Virus record (IMG/VR): IMGVR_UViG_3300022539_000297
Coordinates: 1 to 42,314 of that record
DNA from: a virus
Direction: 5' to 3' (one strand)
DNA: 42,314 bases
The position numbers were made by a program, and so were the translations under genes. The notes under the pieces are model-generated. The model worked only from the letters and a program-made list of their open reading frames with translations. It had not been told where the DNA came from and did not search any database. This document shows positions 6,588-14,663 of the stretch, in pieces (the stretch's first letter is position 1; every line of letters begins with the position of its first letter).

Positions 6588-7856
6588 ATGCCAACAGTAA
6601 ATAAAGGTGAAAATAAAAATGATTATATGGCAAGATGTGTGCCTATTGTGATTAAGGAAGGCAATACATCCGAACAGGCAGTAGGGAAATGTAACGGCAT
6701 GTGGGAACAGGCACAGAAGTTACAAATAGACCAAGTAGAGATTAAAGGTGTTGAAATTGCTTATCCCGGAAAGTTTAGTGCGAAAACAGGGAAAGTAATA
6801 TTGACAAAAAAAGATTTAGATGAAATGGTAAAACATTTTGAGGCTGGTTTATATCCACCGTATTTAAATATAGACCATGATGATAAATTAACTAATAAAG
6901 TAAAAGAAAAACATAATGTTTTGAGATTAGGAACAATTTCAAAACTTTACAAAACAGGTGAAAGGCTTATAGCCGATTTTAAAGAAGTACCCAAACAGAT
7001 TGCGGAGTTTATTAACAAAGGTTTAATGAGCCTTCGGTCAATTGAATTTTCATTGAAACATCCGGGAGCTAATGGCGAATTTTATCGGAACGTTTTGAAA
7101 GGGGTCAGTTTTTTTGGAACTGGCGTACCGGCAATTCCAAGTCTGGCGGATATACCTGTTTTATATAAATCAAACGAGCAACAAGATGTGGTTATGTATT
7201 TAGAAAAACAAAGTAAGGAGGTAGTTAAAATGGCTACTATTGACATTGAAAAATCTGAATATGAAGAGCTTTTAAAAAGCAAAGTTCAGGTTGAAAAATT
7301 GGAAATGGATTCTATTTCTAAGGATGAAGCCAATGAATTATTGAAGACCGAGCTTGGAACTGTCAAAGAGGAGAATACTGAATTGCAAAAAGGCAAAGAT
7401 GAAGTTGAAAAAATGAAAGCAGATATAGACAAAGGCAAAGAAGTTGACTTGAAATTGAAAGCGGAAGAATATGTTGACAAGTTAATTGAAGACAAAAAAC
7501 TTTTGCCAAAATTTAAAGATGCTAAAGTCAAAGAATATATCAGGCTTGAAACTGAAAAAGATGAAGATGGCATGAAGCTTTTCAAAGAAGAATTAGAATC
7601 CAGAAATGAAGTTGTTAATTTGACACAGATAACAACTGACAAAAGTAAATTAAATCAGGATGGAAGTATCAATTTCAAAGCTCCTTCCCATGACACAATG
7701 GAGGAAGTTGAAGCTAATACTGAAAAGGATGACAAGGATGCCGATGAGGCGGTTAAAACTCAAATGAAATTGAAAGGATATTTCGGCGAAGATGGTTATA
7801 TAAAGGCGGCTGTTGAGCTTGGGATTCTTGATAAATCTGAAGGAGGTGCGGAATGA
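6588..7856 (+). CDS. Mu gpI-like prohead protease with C-terminal scaffold
   Basis: The 422-residue protein has three parts. Residues 1-44 form a small domain (KGENKNDYMARC ... AVGKCNGMWEQ) often seen at the front of phage proteases. Residues 45 to about 200 resemble the Mu-like I protein protease (FSAKTGKVILTKKDLDEMVKHF, YLNIDHDD, LRLGTISKL, SLRSIEFSL). Residues 215-422 are a charged coiled coil, typical of a scaffold. In Mu the I gene also encodes the scaffold Z from an internal start, and a strong internal start is present here at 7230. The protease would cut the scaffold and itself during head maturation. The good GAGGAGG ribosome binding site at 6577-6583 supports the start. The stop overlaps the next gene by 4 nt. 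Confidence 0.87.
   Translation: MPTVNKGENKNDYMARCVPIVIKEGNTSEQAVGKCNGMWEQAQKLQIDQVEIKGVEIAYPGKFSAKTGKVILTKKDLDEMVKHFEAGLYPPYLNIDHDDKLTNKVKEKHNVLRLGTISKLYKTGERLIADFKEVPKQIAEFINKGLMSLRSIEFSLKHPGANGEFYRNVLKGVSFFGTGVPAIPSLADIPVLYKSNEQQDVVMYLEKQSKEVVKMATIDIEKSEYEELLKSKVQVEKLEMDSISKDEANELLKTELGTVKEENTELQKGKDEVEKMKADIDKGKEVDLKLKAEEYVDKLIEDKKLLPKFKDAKVKEYIRLETEKDEDGMKLFKEELESRNEVVNLTQITTDKSKLNQDGSINFKAPSHDTMEEVEANTEKDDKDADEAVKTQMKLKGYFGEDGYIKAAVELGILDKSEGGAE
7230..7856 (+). CDS. Nested scaffold protein from internal start (Mu Z-like)
   Basis: An in-frame ATG at 7230 (residue 215 of the protease gene) is preceded by a near-perfect AAGGAGGT at 7215-7222 with 8-nt spacing. Such a site would be unneeded inside a coding frame. 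The product, 208 aa starting MATIDIEKSEYEELL, is only the Glu/Lys-rich coiled coil. In phage Mu the scaffold Z is made in the same way inside gene I, which supplies many scaffold copies per protease. I infer the same use here. Confidence 0.78.
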   Translation: MATIDIEKSEYEELLKSKVQVEKLEMDSISKDEANELLKTELGTVKEENTELQKGKDEVEKMKADIDKGKEVDLKLKAEEYVDKLIEDKKLLPKFKDAKVKEYIRLETEKDEDGMKLFKEELESRNEVVNLTQITTDKSKLNQDGSINFKAPSHDTMEEVEANTEKDDKDADEAVKTQMKLKGYFGEDGYIKAAVELGILDKSEGGAE

Positions 7857-8257
7857 GTATTAAAAGAGAACGAACAAAACAAAACTATGTGCAAGATGAC
7901 TCATGCCTGGCTGCCGAAGACTTGACGGCTTTAAATCTGTGTATGGTTAGAGCAACAGGTGCAGCAGCTAATTCGAATATGACTGTATCCGCACCGACAG
8001 GACAGGGTGCATTAGTGTATGCTGTTCTTTTGAATGCTCCTGACGAAGGTGAAATTGCACAGTTAGGTGAAAGTGGAATACAGGAAGTAAGAGCCAACGA
8101 GGCTTTTAATTCAGGTGTCGAGCTTACAGTATCAGGAACGAACGGCCGTGTTGAAGCGGCTGCAAGCGATGACTTTGTATGCGGCACTGCCCGTGAGGCA
8201 AGCGGCGGGTCAGGTCATTGTATAAGCATGACAGTTAAACATTATTACAAACCATAA
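7853..8257 (+). CDS. Capsid decoration/cement protein (DUF2190-like)
   Basis: The 134-residue protein is small, beta-rich and Ala/Gly/Ser-rich, with segments such as CMVRATGAAANSNMTVSAPTG and VELTVSGTNGRVEAAASDD. This composition and its position between the protease-scaffold and major capsid genes fit DUF2190-like or lambda gpD-like cement proteins, which bind the expanded capsid surface. The ribosome binding site GAAGGAGGTG lies within the preceding gene, and the start overlaps its stop by 4 nt. Several cysteines are present, which is unusual for this family. Confidence 0.75.
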   Translation: MSIKRERTKQNYVQDDSCLAAEDLTALNLCMVRATGAAANSNMTVSAPTGQGALVYAVLLNAPDEGEIAQLGESGIQEVRANEAFNSGVELTVSGTNGRVEAAASDDFVCGTAREASGGSGHCISMTVKHYYKP

Positions 8258-8273
8258 AAGGAGGTAAAAAAAA

Positions 8274-9203
8274 ATGGCGATGATATATGATGAAACAATT
8301 CAAGACAATTTTTCTTTCGTAAGAAATTTTGTAACTTCGTATAAACTTGAAAATCCTGTAGCTGATTTTATAGCCCCTCCTTTTCGTGTGAAATTGGAGG
8401 CTGGAAAATATCTTGAATATACAAAAACAGTACTTCGTATATTTGATGATAAAATTTCAGGTGAAGAAGAAGCAAAGGAAATTCAGTGGGACGTTGATGA
8501 AGCAACTTATGCATGTGAAGAGTACGGCATGGGTAAGTTTGTTAGCGATAAAAAGAAAGCACAGGCGATTGCTCCTATAAGACTTGATGTTGATGCAGGG
8601 AAAATGTTAAAACAGTTTCATGCATTAGCGAGAGAATATAGGATTAATGCAATAGCGGGCAACGCTGCTATTGTTACACAGACAGCTCCAATAGCGAGCG
8701 CATGGAATGCAGCAGCAGGATTGCCAATAACTAATTTGTTAACCGCTATTGAAACAATTGCAACAGCAACAGGTAAAATGGCTAATAGTGTTGTTATTCC
8801 GTTACGGGTAGCGATTAAGATGATTCAATGCACCCAGTGGACAGACCAGTTCAAATATACTGAAGCTGGTTTTAAGAATGGACTTTGGCGAGCTATTGAC
8901 GGATTGAAACAGCTCGGTTTGACTGCGTTGGTTACAAATGTTCAAGGTTTAAGCGAATATAAATGTACAGCTTCAGATCCAAAAGCAGAAACTTTGTGGG
9001 ATGACAATGTGCTTGTTTTTTATCGAGAGCCTGTCCCGACAACCGAAACCAGAACGTTTATGTTTAGTCCGTATGTAAAAAAAGATTTTACATATTCAAC
9101 CAGAGTACCAAGACGCCGAGGTGTATACCATGATATTTATAGTGATATAGATGAATTATTGGTAGACGCTCAATGTGCATATTTACTGACGAATTGTCTC
9201 TAA
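8274..9203 (+). CDS. Major capsid protein
   Basis: The 309-residue protein follows the decoration gene after 16 nt with a strong AAGGAGGTAAA ribosome binding site. The N-terminal IQDNFSFVRNFVTSYKLENPVADFIAPPFRV, the ATYACEEYGMGKFVSDKKK segment and the long central helix (ITNLLTAIETIATATGKMANSVVIP) are typical of HK97-fold capsid proteins of Mu-like heads. A terminator lies directly behind the gene, as often seen for the most highly expressed virion gene. I base the call on position, length and composition. Confidence 0.88.
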   Translation: MAMIYDETIQDNFSFVRNFVTSYKLENPVADFIAPPFRVKLEAGKYLEYTKTVLRIFDDKISGEEEAKEIQWDVDEATYACEEYGMGKFVSDKKKAQAIAPIRLDVDAGKMLKQFHALAREYRINAIAGNAAIVTQTAPIASAWNAAAGLPITNLLTAIETIATATGKMANSVVIPLRVAIKMIQCTQWTDQFKYTEAGFKNGLWRAIDGLKQLGLTALVTNVQGLSEYKCTASDPKAETLWDDNVLVFYREPVPTTETRTFMFSPYVKKDFTYSTRVPRRRGVYHDIYSDIDELLVDAQCAYLLTNCL

Positions 9204-9211
9204 AAAATATA

Positions 9212-9238
9212 GCGGGGTGAAACTCCCCGCATTTTTTT
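9212..9238 (+). terminator. Rho-independent terminator after the major capsid gene
   Basis: GCGGGG (9212-9217) pairs with CCCCGC (9225-9230) around a 7-nt loop and is followed by seven T (9232-9238). The next gene is on the same strand, so partial termination would raise capsid transcripts relative to neck and tail transcripts. Confidence 0.85.
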
Positions 9239-9249
9239 AAGGAGTAGTT

Positions 9250-9732
9250 ATGGCATTTAGTACATCAGCACAATTAAGGACAAATGTACCGAGAATTACT
9301 GTTGTGGTTATGCCTGACGTTGATGTTGACGAACGTATAGCGGACGCAGATAAAATTGTCAGGGTTGATTTAGGAAATATAATTGATTTTACATTGGTTA
9401 TCGATACTCCTGCGGGATGTTCAAATTATATAAATAAATTAAGTCAGTATAAAACTGCCGAACGGTCTTTAGTTGCTAAACAAAGTGCAAAACGAATGAT
9501 GGAAGAGATTACTGATTGGCAATATTGGCAGGATGAATATAAAATATTACTTGAAAGTATATTAGCAGGTGAGGTTGATTTGGGTGCGGTAGCGTTAGGA
9601 GGAACGGTTTTTACTAATTCACATCGCGAAGGTATTGAGCCTGCGTTAGGTCAGGGTGAAGAGGGGGAGTATTTGGATGACGACGATATAGAAAGTTCAA
9701 GAAGTGAATACGGAAAACAATATGATGATTAG
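9250..9732 (+). CDS. Head-tail connector (gp36/DUF1320-like)
   Basis: The 160-residue protein sits directly after the capsid terminator with an AAGGAG ribosome binding site. Its features are an N-terminal strand pair (ITVVVMPDVDVDERIADADKIV), then helical DLGNIIDF and YINKLSQYKTAERSLVAKQ segments, and an acidic tail (EYLDDDDIESS). Position and helical, acidic character match the adaptor proteins that bind the portal at the neck (Mu gp36, HK97 gp6 type). The exact family is not certain. Confidence 0.65.
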   Translation: MAFSTSAQLRTNVPRITVVVMPDVDVDERIADADKIVRVDLGNIIDFTLVIDTPAGCSNYINKLSQYKTAERSLVAKQSAKRMMEEITDWQYWQDEYKILLESILAGEVDLGAVALGGTVFTNSHREGIEPALGQGEEGEYLDDDDIESSRSEYGKQYDD

Positions 9733-9895
9733 AGTATGTAAAGATTGCGGATTTGAAAAATTACAGGCCGGATGTGCTAATTGTAATCAATATTGTCCTA
9801 TTTGTGGCGGTAGAATTGAGAAAAGAGATTATGTCCAGCACATGCAGATGAAGGAGATAAAAAAAAATGCCGACGAAAGTAGTCAATCTGGATAG
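9722..9895 (+). CDS. Small zinc-ribbon protein
   Basis: This 57-residue protein carries CKDCGFEKLQAGCANC followed by YCPICGG, giving paired CxxC motifs that should hold zinc. The start is taken at the ATG at 9722, with a GGA 7 nt upstream; a GTG at 9704 is possible. It overlaps the connector gene in front and the next neck gene behind. A zinc ribbon inside a neck module is odd, and its role is unknown; it may be a minor virion or assembly factor. Confidence 0.65.
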   Translation: MMIRVCKDCGFEKLQAGCANCNQYCPICGGRIEKRDYVQHMQMKEIKKNADESSQSG

Positions 9896-10394
9896 GAAGG
9901 GAATTAACACGATAATTAAAGGCTTGAAAAAACCGATTGATAATGCTCGAACTTTTTTCCAGATATTAGGATTAAAGATTGATTCAGTTACACAATTAAC
10001 ATTTAGAGCCGAGGGTGCAAGGGCAGGACATAGGGCTTGGACACCTTTTAGCAGAGATACATTATTCACACGGGCGGGTACATGGAAAATAAGATACGGT
10101 ACTGATTTGAGAGGTCGGCCAAAAGGATCTTATATTCCAGGGAAGTTAAGGAAAGGTGTAAGGCGATATTCTTCAAGTAGTAAATTATTATTGGCAAGCG
10201 GTGGCTTCAGGCGGTCATTTGGAATTATACGGATTACTAATGATTATGTTATGTACGGTATTAAGGGATTACAAATGAGGAAATTAAAAATAGGCAGTAA
10301 ACCGGAACGGCAAGTATTGTTTGTAACCGAACAGGATAAGATTAGATGGGGTGGTGATTTTAAAAATTATTATAGAAAAGGATTAAAATTTTGA
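9867..10394 (+). CDS. Tail completion/virion morphogenesis protein (Mu gpG-like)
   Basis: The 175-residue protein shows the marks of phage virion morphogenesis proteins: F-AEGA(R)AGHRAWTPFSRDTL at about residues 47-66 and LLASGGFRRSFGI at 108-120, followed by a strand ending in YGIKG. In Mu and related phages this protein joins heads to tails. The ribosome binding site AAGGAG lies 10 nt before the ATG. The basic composition fits a neck protein that contacts DNA or the portal ring. The stop overlaps the next gene's TTG start. Confidence 0.77.
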   Translation: MPTKVVNLDRKGINTIIKGLKKPIDNARTFFQILGLKIDSVTQLTFRAEGARAGHRAWTPFSRDTLFTRAGTWKIRYGTDLRGRPKGSYIPGKLRKGVRRYSSSSKLLLASGGFRRSFGIIRITNDYVMYGIKGLQMRKLKIGSKPERQVLFVTEQDKIRWGGDFKNYYRKGLKF

Positions 10395-10834
10395 AAGATT
10401 TAATTAATAACATAGTAACAGCATTTCAAACCGCACAGACAGGTGGTACATTAAGCACTAACAAGGTTTTCAAAGGTTTGCATGATGTGCCGCAGTTAGC
10501 GGCTAATACTGAATTCCCTTACGCTATGGTTGATGACGGTGGTGAACGCACAGAACTTAATGATAGTATGGAATCGCAGACAAGGTTTTATTCCGTTATT
10601 ATTGAAATAGGGACTTATAGTTTGGAAAATGTAACGGAAGCACTTGACCAGATATTAGATATTACAACCGAACTCCAGACTACATTAGAATTGGAAGCTA
10701 ATAGATTTAAGGATGGGTTGATTTGGGGATTGACAATTACACCTTTTGGATGGGATGAAAGTGATAGTTTTTTTAGAGGTAGACAAATTATAATTGAATA
10801 TAATAAATTAGAATTTGCGAGGTTTAAATATTGA
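10391..10834 (+). CDS. Tail terminator/neck protein
   Basis: The 147-residue protein starts with TTG overlapping the previous stop (TTGA) and ends in another TTGA overlap. The alternation of helix (MKDLINNIVTAFQTA) and strands (FPYAMVDDGG, TRFYSVIIEIGTY), then a helix pair and a last strand (RQIIIEYNKL), resembles tail terminators such as lambda gpU or HK97 gp10-like proteins. The place, last in the neck group and before the tail tube, agrees, although 9 kb of carbohydrate genes now lie between. Confidence 0.62.
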   Translation: MKDLINNIVTAFQTAQTGGTLSTNKVFKGLHDVPQLAANTEFPYAMVDDGGERTELNDSMESQTRFYSVIIEIGTYSLENVTEALDQILDITTELQTTLELEANRFKDGLIWGLTITPFGWDESDSFFRGRQIIIEYNKLEFARFKY

Positions 10835-12582
10835 ACGATAAAATTTGGGTTATTAACAAAGGCACAAGTGATTATGATAAGATTGATTTGGATTTAAAGA
10901 GGCACGTAGTGTTGAAACCATTACGGCCTATACAGTTACCGAGATTAATTGCGATGAAATATATAAAGCGAAAAGACATAACGGCATGTAAAGACCCTGA
11001 GAAGTATTTGCAAGGTGAGCCGTTAAATCGATTAATTATTAGAGATGCGGGAATAGGGGACTTGTTATTGCTCGAGCCGATTTTAAGGCAGATGGCGATT
11101 AATAAAAATAAGATTACAATGTTAACCCGATTCCCCGCGGTATATGAAAATAATCCTTATATTGATAAGATTATACAGATGAATAGTAAAGCTGAAATAC
11201 CGAGCAATATAAATCCAAATAGCTGGGATACTTATGATGATTTAAGAAGCTATTCAGAAACTTGTCCTAATAGAGATAAGAAACATCGCACTGATTGTTA
11301 TAACCAAATATTTGATTTGAAAATAGATGATAAAGAGCCTCGATTATATTTTAGCAAAGATGAGAAATCTATATTAAATAAAAAAGAGGGTTATAATTAT
11401 ATCGGTGTGGCGTGTGATGGCAGTCATTTTTTTAGACGGTATTCTTATGGAGTGGAATTAATAAATGAGATTCTTAATAAAAATAAAAAAAATATAGTTG
11501 TTATTTTGGGCGATGGCTGGGAAGATGGACATGGGTATGTAAAGTATAATAAACGGGATAAAAGAGTAATTGATTTACAAGGTAAAACAACTATCAGGCA
11601 AATTATAAATATCATACGAGATTTGGATTTTCTTATTAGTATTGATACAGGATTATTGCATATTGGATTAACTTTACATGTGCCGACGCTTGGAATATTC
11701 AGTATTATAGACCCGGCATTAAGAATTAAATATTATACAGGCCAACATACGATTATATATAAAGATGATTTAAATTGTATCGGATGTGGGTCGTGGCACA
11801 TGGCTAAATGCGAATATGGGGATATAAAACAAGATCCTGATTTCATTCCGCCTTGTCTTGAAATTATTCCACATGAAATAATTGAAAAATTAGATATGCT
11901 TGAAAGAAATAATGAAAAAAGAATATTTGAGAATGAAAAAATTAACGTAAACACTATTAACGTAAACACTATACAAAGAAAATTGGTCATGCCGATTATC
12001 GTCTTGAATGAAGAGAAAAATTTACCACGTTTTATTGAACTGGTTATGAAACACGAGTCAATTGGGCGGGTGATAGCAATAGACGGTGGTAGTGATGATA
12101 GAACGATAGATATATTAAAGAAAGCAGGTGCGGAAGTCTACATGCACTATTATGATAAAAATTATCACGACATGCAGGCTCTACAACGGAATGTATCATG
12201 CAGTTTTGTCAGAGACGGTGAACGGATTATCATAATGGATATTGACGAATGCTTTAGCGATGAATTAAGTAATTATTTATCCTACCTTGCGGAGAGTGAT
12301 ATTGTTTACGGACTGTTATCAAGACGGACATTTGACTATTTTGATGATATAAATAATCCGATGAAACAAATTAAGGACTATCCGGACTATCAGCCGAGAT
12401 TTTTTATTTGGGATAAATGTTTCAAATGGGTTGGAAGTCCGCACCATGAGATTTATAATGCACCTGAACCGATTAGAATGAGGAAGGATATAATACATTT
12501 TGAAAAAGAGGGCAAGGATAGATTGGCACTTGAAAACCAGTGGGCTACAATGCAGGCAAAGTCAAGAGAGGTGTATACATGA
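10831..12582 (+). CDS. Bifunctional glycosyltransferase: GT9-like + GT2 fusion
   Basis: This 583-residue protein opens the carbohydrate cassette, with a TTG start overlapping the neck gene stop. Residues about 70-350 resemble GT9 (heptosyltransferase): RDAGIGDLLLLEPIL near 70, YIGVACDGS, then FLISIDTGLLHIGLTLHVPTLGIF near 266-289. Residues from about 385 form a GT2 domain: PIIVLNEEKNL, IAIDGGSDDRTIDILK and the metal-binding IIMDIDE near 467. Two 15-bp repeats (ATTAACGTAAACACT at 11941-11955 and 11956-11970) encode a doubled INVNT linker between them. A fusion could add two sugars in turn. Acceptor and sugars are unknown. The stop overlaps the next gene (ATGA). Confidence 0.83.
   Translation: MNDKIWVINKGTSDYDKIDLDLKRHVVLKPLRPIQLPRLIAMKYIKRKDITACKDPEKYLQGEPLNRLIIRDAGIGDLLLLEPILRQMAINKNKITMLTRFPAVYENNPYIDKIIQMNSKAEIPSNINPNSWDTYDDLRSYSETCPNRDKKHRTDCYNQIFDLKIDDKEPRLYFSKDEKSILNKKEGYNYIGVACDGSHFFRRYSYGVELINEILNKNKKNIVVILGDGWEDGHGYVKYNKRDKRVIDLQGKTTIRQIINIIRDLDFLISIDTGLLHIGLTLHVPTLGIFSIIDPALRIKYYTGQHTIIYKDDLNCIGCGSWHMAKCEYGDIKQDPDFIPPCLEIIPHEIIEKLDMLERNNEKRIFENEKINVNTINVNTIQRKLVMPIIVLNEEKNLPRFIELVMKHESIGRVIAIDGGSDDRTIDILKKAGAEVYMHYYDKNYHDMQALQRNVSCSFVRDGERIIIMDIDECFSDELSNYLSYLAESDIVYGLLSRRTFDYFDDINNPMKQIKDYPDYQPRFFIWDKCFKWVGSPHHEIYNAPEPIRMRKDIIHFEKEGKDRLALENQWATMQAKSREVYT
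11941..11970 (+). repeat. 15-bp tandem duplication in the inter-domain linker
   Basis: Two perfect copies of ATTAACGTAAACACT encode INVNT twice, exactly between the GT9 and GT2 domains. The duplication keeps the frame and probably only lengthens the linker. Confidence 0.9.
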
Positions 12583-13364
12583 ATGTAGTAATATTTAGTA
12601 AAGATAGAGCGATGCAACTTGAATTATTATTAAGAAGTATTCAAATGTTTTTTATAAATTATGAGGATTCGGACATAAGCATTATTTATACTTATTCAAA
12701 TAATGATTATAAAGCAAGTTATAAAAAATTAGTAAAGATGTATCCTGAATTTGATTTTAAATTAGAATATAATTTTAAGCAGCAATTATGTGATGTTATA
12801 TACGATGAACCTTATACGGTATTTTTTACAGACGATGCGGTATTTAAGTCAAAATTTGATATTGATGAAATTGATAAAGAATTTCATGACAATATATGTG
12901 CATTGAGTTTGATGCTGGGAAAAAATATTAATTATGCTTATGAAGAAGAAAGAGAAATAAAACAACCTCAATTTTATTATCCATATCCGCCTACGCATTT
13001 TCGTCTTGCTTGGGATTGGAAAAGTGCAGACATAGACTTTAATTATCCCATGAGTGTGATAGGATGTATCTGGCGGACAAAAGATATTAAACCGAAATTA
13101 TTAGAACTTGATTATGACAAGGCGTGGAATGTTGAAAGCGCATTGAAGAGTAGCCCAATTGACAAATCGAAGATGACCTGTTATAAAGAAAGCAAGGTAG
13201 TTCATATAGCAAATAATGTTGTCAGTCCGTGTGGGAATAAATCAGGCGGTGGTGATGTTGAAATATTAAATAAGAAGTTTTTAAATGGTGAACGAATTGT
13301 ATGGAAAAAAATAAATAATAATTCAGTGCATTTTGAATGGGAGTATAAATTTGAAAGAAAATAA
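12579..13364 (+). CDS. Putative GT-A type glycosyltransferase
   Basis: The 261-residue protein starts MNVVIFSKDRAMQLELLLRSIQ, as in GT2-like enzymes, and has FFTDDAVF, a likely metal/nucleotide-sugar motif, in the DxD position. Later segments (PPTHFRLAWDWKSADIDF, SVIGCIWRTKDI) may form the acceptor site. The ATG at 12579 overlaps the previous stop (ATGA) and is preceded by AGAGAGG, so it is preferred over the longer in-frame start at 12540. The sugar and acceptor are unknown. Confidence 0.68.
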   Translation: MNVVIFSKDRAMQLELLLRSIQMFFINYEDSDISIIYTYSNNDYKASYKKLVKMYPEFDFKLEYNFKQQLCDVIYDEPYTVFFTDDAVFKSKFDIDEIDKEFHDNICALSLMLGKNINYAYEEEREIKQPQFYYPYPPTHFRLAWDWKSADIDFNYPMSVIGCIWRTKDIKPKLLELDYDKAWNVESALKSSPIDKSKMTCYKESKVVHIANNVVSPCGNKSGGGDVEILNKKFLNGERIVWKKINNNSVHFEWEYKFERK

Positions 13365-13599
13365 GCAAAAATTTAAAAAAGAATTTGAAGAAAAATGGCA
13401 GCAATTTATACAAAGAGAAAATTTAATATATCATGTTGTTAAAATTAGATATATAAGAAAAAAAGATAATTTAGTTTTAATTAAAGTTGGTGGAATAAAT
13501 GAATATATTCAATTACATTTCGATATTATCGATGGACAAATTGAAAAATTATTAGAAGCATTTAAAAATGATGAATATGTAAAAATCAATAAGGAATAA
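13351..13599 (+). CDS. Hypothetical protein, 82 aa, in carbohydrate cassette
   Basis: I do not recognise this gene. It has a Lys/Glu-rich N-terminal helix (KFKKEFEEKWQQFIQRE) followed by strands (VVKIRYIRKKDNLVLIKVGG) and an acidic helix. The likely start is TTG at 13351, with GGGAG 7 nt upstream, overlapping the previous gene by 14 nt. It lies between a glycosyltransferase and the radical SAM enzyme and may assist one of them. Confidence 0.55.
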   Translation: MKENKQKFKKEFEEKWQQFIQRENLIYHVVKIRYIRKKDNLVLIKVGGINEYIQLHFDIIDGQIEKLLEAFKNDEYVKINKE

Positions 13600-13604
13600 A
13601 AATT

Positions 13605-14663
13605 ATGAAAGAATGGATTGATGTATTAAATCCTTTTAACTCGATTAAAATTTTGATATATCGTGAATGGCTTGAGGGATATGCAAAAGAATATTATCGG
13701 CCACCTGTTACGGTTGCGATTGATACGATTAATAATTGTAATTTAAAATGTATTTGGTGTAATGCAAAAAACGTAATAAAAAAAAAGATAAGTAAAATGA
13801 CTATTGATGAAGCGGTTAAGATTGCGAAGTTTATTGATAAATGGGGAGTGCTTGGGACTTGTATAGCAGGTGGTGGTGAGCCATTAATGAATAAACCTGC
13901 TTTTAATACTTTGCTTTTGGAATGTCACAAAAGACATATATCAAATAGTGTGATTACAAATGGCACATTATTGGATACTGAAAGTATAAAAAATATAGCG
14001 GAAACTTGTCGATGGGTTGGGATTTCAGTTGATGCGGGAAGCAAAGAAACATTCAAAAAATTGAAAGGCGTGGATATGTTTGAAAAAGTAATTGAAAATA
14101 TAATAAAAATGAGAAATAAGATTGATAAAATAGGCAGCAAGTGTGAGATAGGGTTTAAGTTTGTATTACATCCTGAAAATCAACATGAGATAGTGAGTGC
14201 AATAAAATGGGCTAAAAAATCGGGTGCGCATGATTTCCATTTACGGCCAGCAGCAAGCAGAATGAAATTAAATTATGATTTTAATTTAATTCAGGAAAAA
14301 TTTAATTTGGGATATATGTATAATGATAAAGATTTCAGAGTATACGGAATAACACATAAATTTGATAATGAATTTAAGTCCACATTTGATTTTGAGTATT
14401 GCCGAGCATGTTCTATTCATCCTGTATTTTGTGCCGACGGTACATTCCAGCTTTGCATCGATAGACGTGGTGAAGATAATTTAACTTTATGCGACTGGTA
14501 TCCCGACCCTGCAAATATTTTGAAATATTGGAATACTGATATACACAGAGAAATATTAAGAAATGTTAATTTTGATGAATGTCCCAAATGTGTATTTAGT
14601 GGATATAATAGGATAATTGAAAAGGTATTTATAGATGACCAAATGTGCAGGAGACATGTATGA
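13605..14663 (+). CDS. Radical SAM enzyme with SPASM/twitch-like C-terminal cluster domain
   Basis: The 352-residue protein has the radical SAM cluster motif C45-x3-C49-x2-C52 (NNCNLKCIWC), then GGGEPLMN (89-96) for SAM binding and VITNGTLL (117-123). The C-terminal part has a cysteine set at 266, 269, 276, 284, 296, 326 and 329 (including FCADGTFQLC and CPKC) that looks like a SPASM or twitch domain holding extra Fe-S clusters. Such enzymes modify peptides, sugars or cofactors by radical chemistry. In this setting a sugar or glycan-linked substrate is likely, but that is inference. It overlaps the next gene (ATGA). Confidence 0.85.
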   Translation: MKEWIDVLNPFNSIKILIYREWLEGYAKEYYRPPVTVAIDTINNCNLKCIWCNAKNVIKKKISKMTIDEAVKIAKFIDKWGVLGTCIAGGGEPLMNKPAFNTLLLECHKRHISNSVITNGTLLDTESIKNIAETCRWVGISVDAGSKETFKKLKGVDMFEKVIENIIKMRNKIDKIGSKCEIGFKFVLHPENQHEIVSAIKWAKKSGAHDFHLRPAASRMKLNYDFNLIQEKFNLGYMYNDKDFRVYGITHKFDNEFKSTFDFEYCRACSIHPVFCADGTFQLCIDRRGEDNLTLCDWYPDPANILKYWNTDIHREILRNVNFDECPKCVFSGYNRIIEKVFIDDQMCRRHV

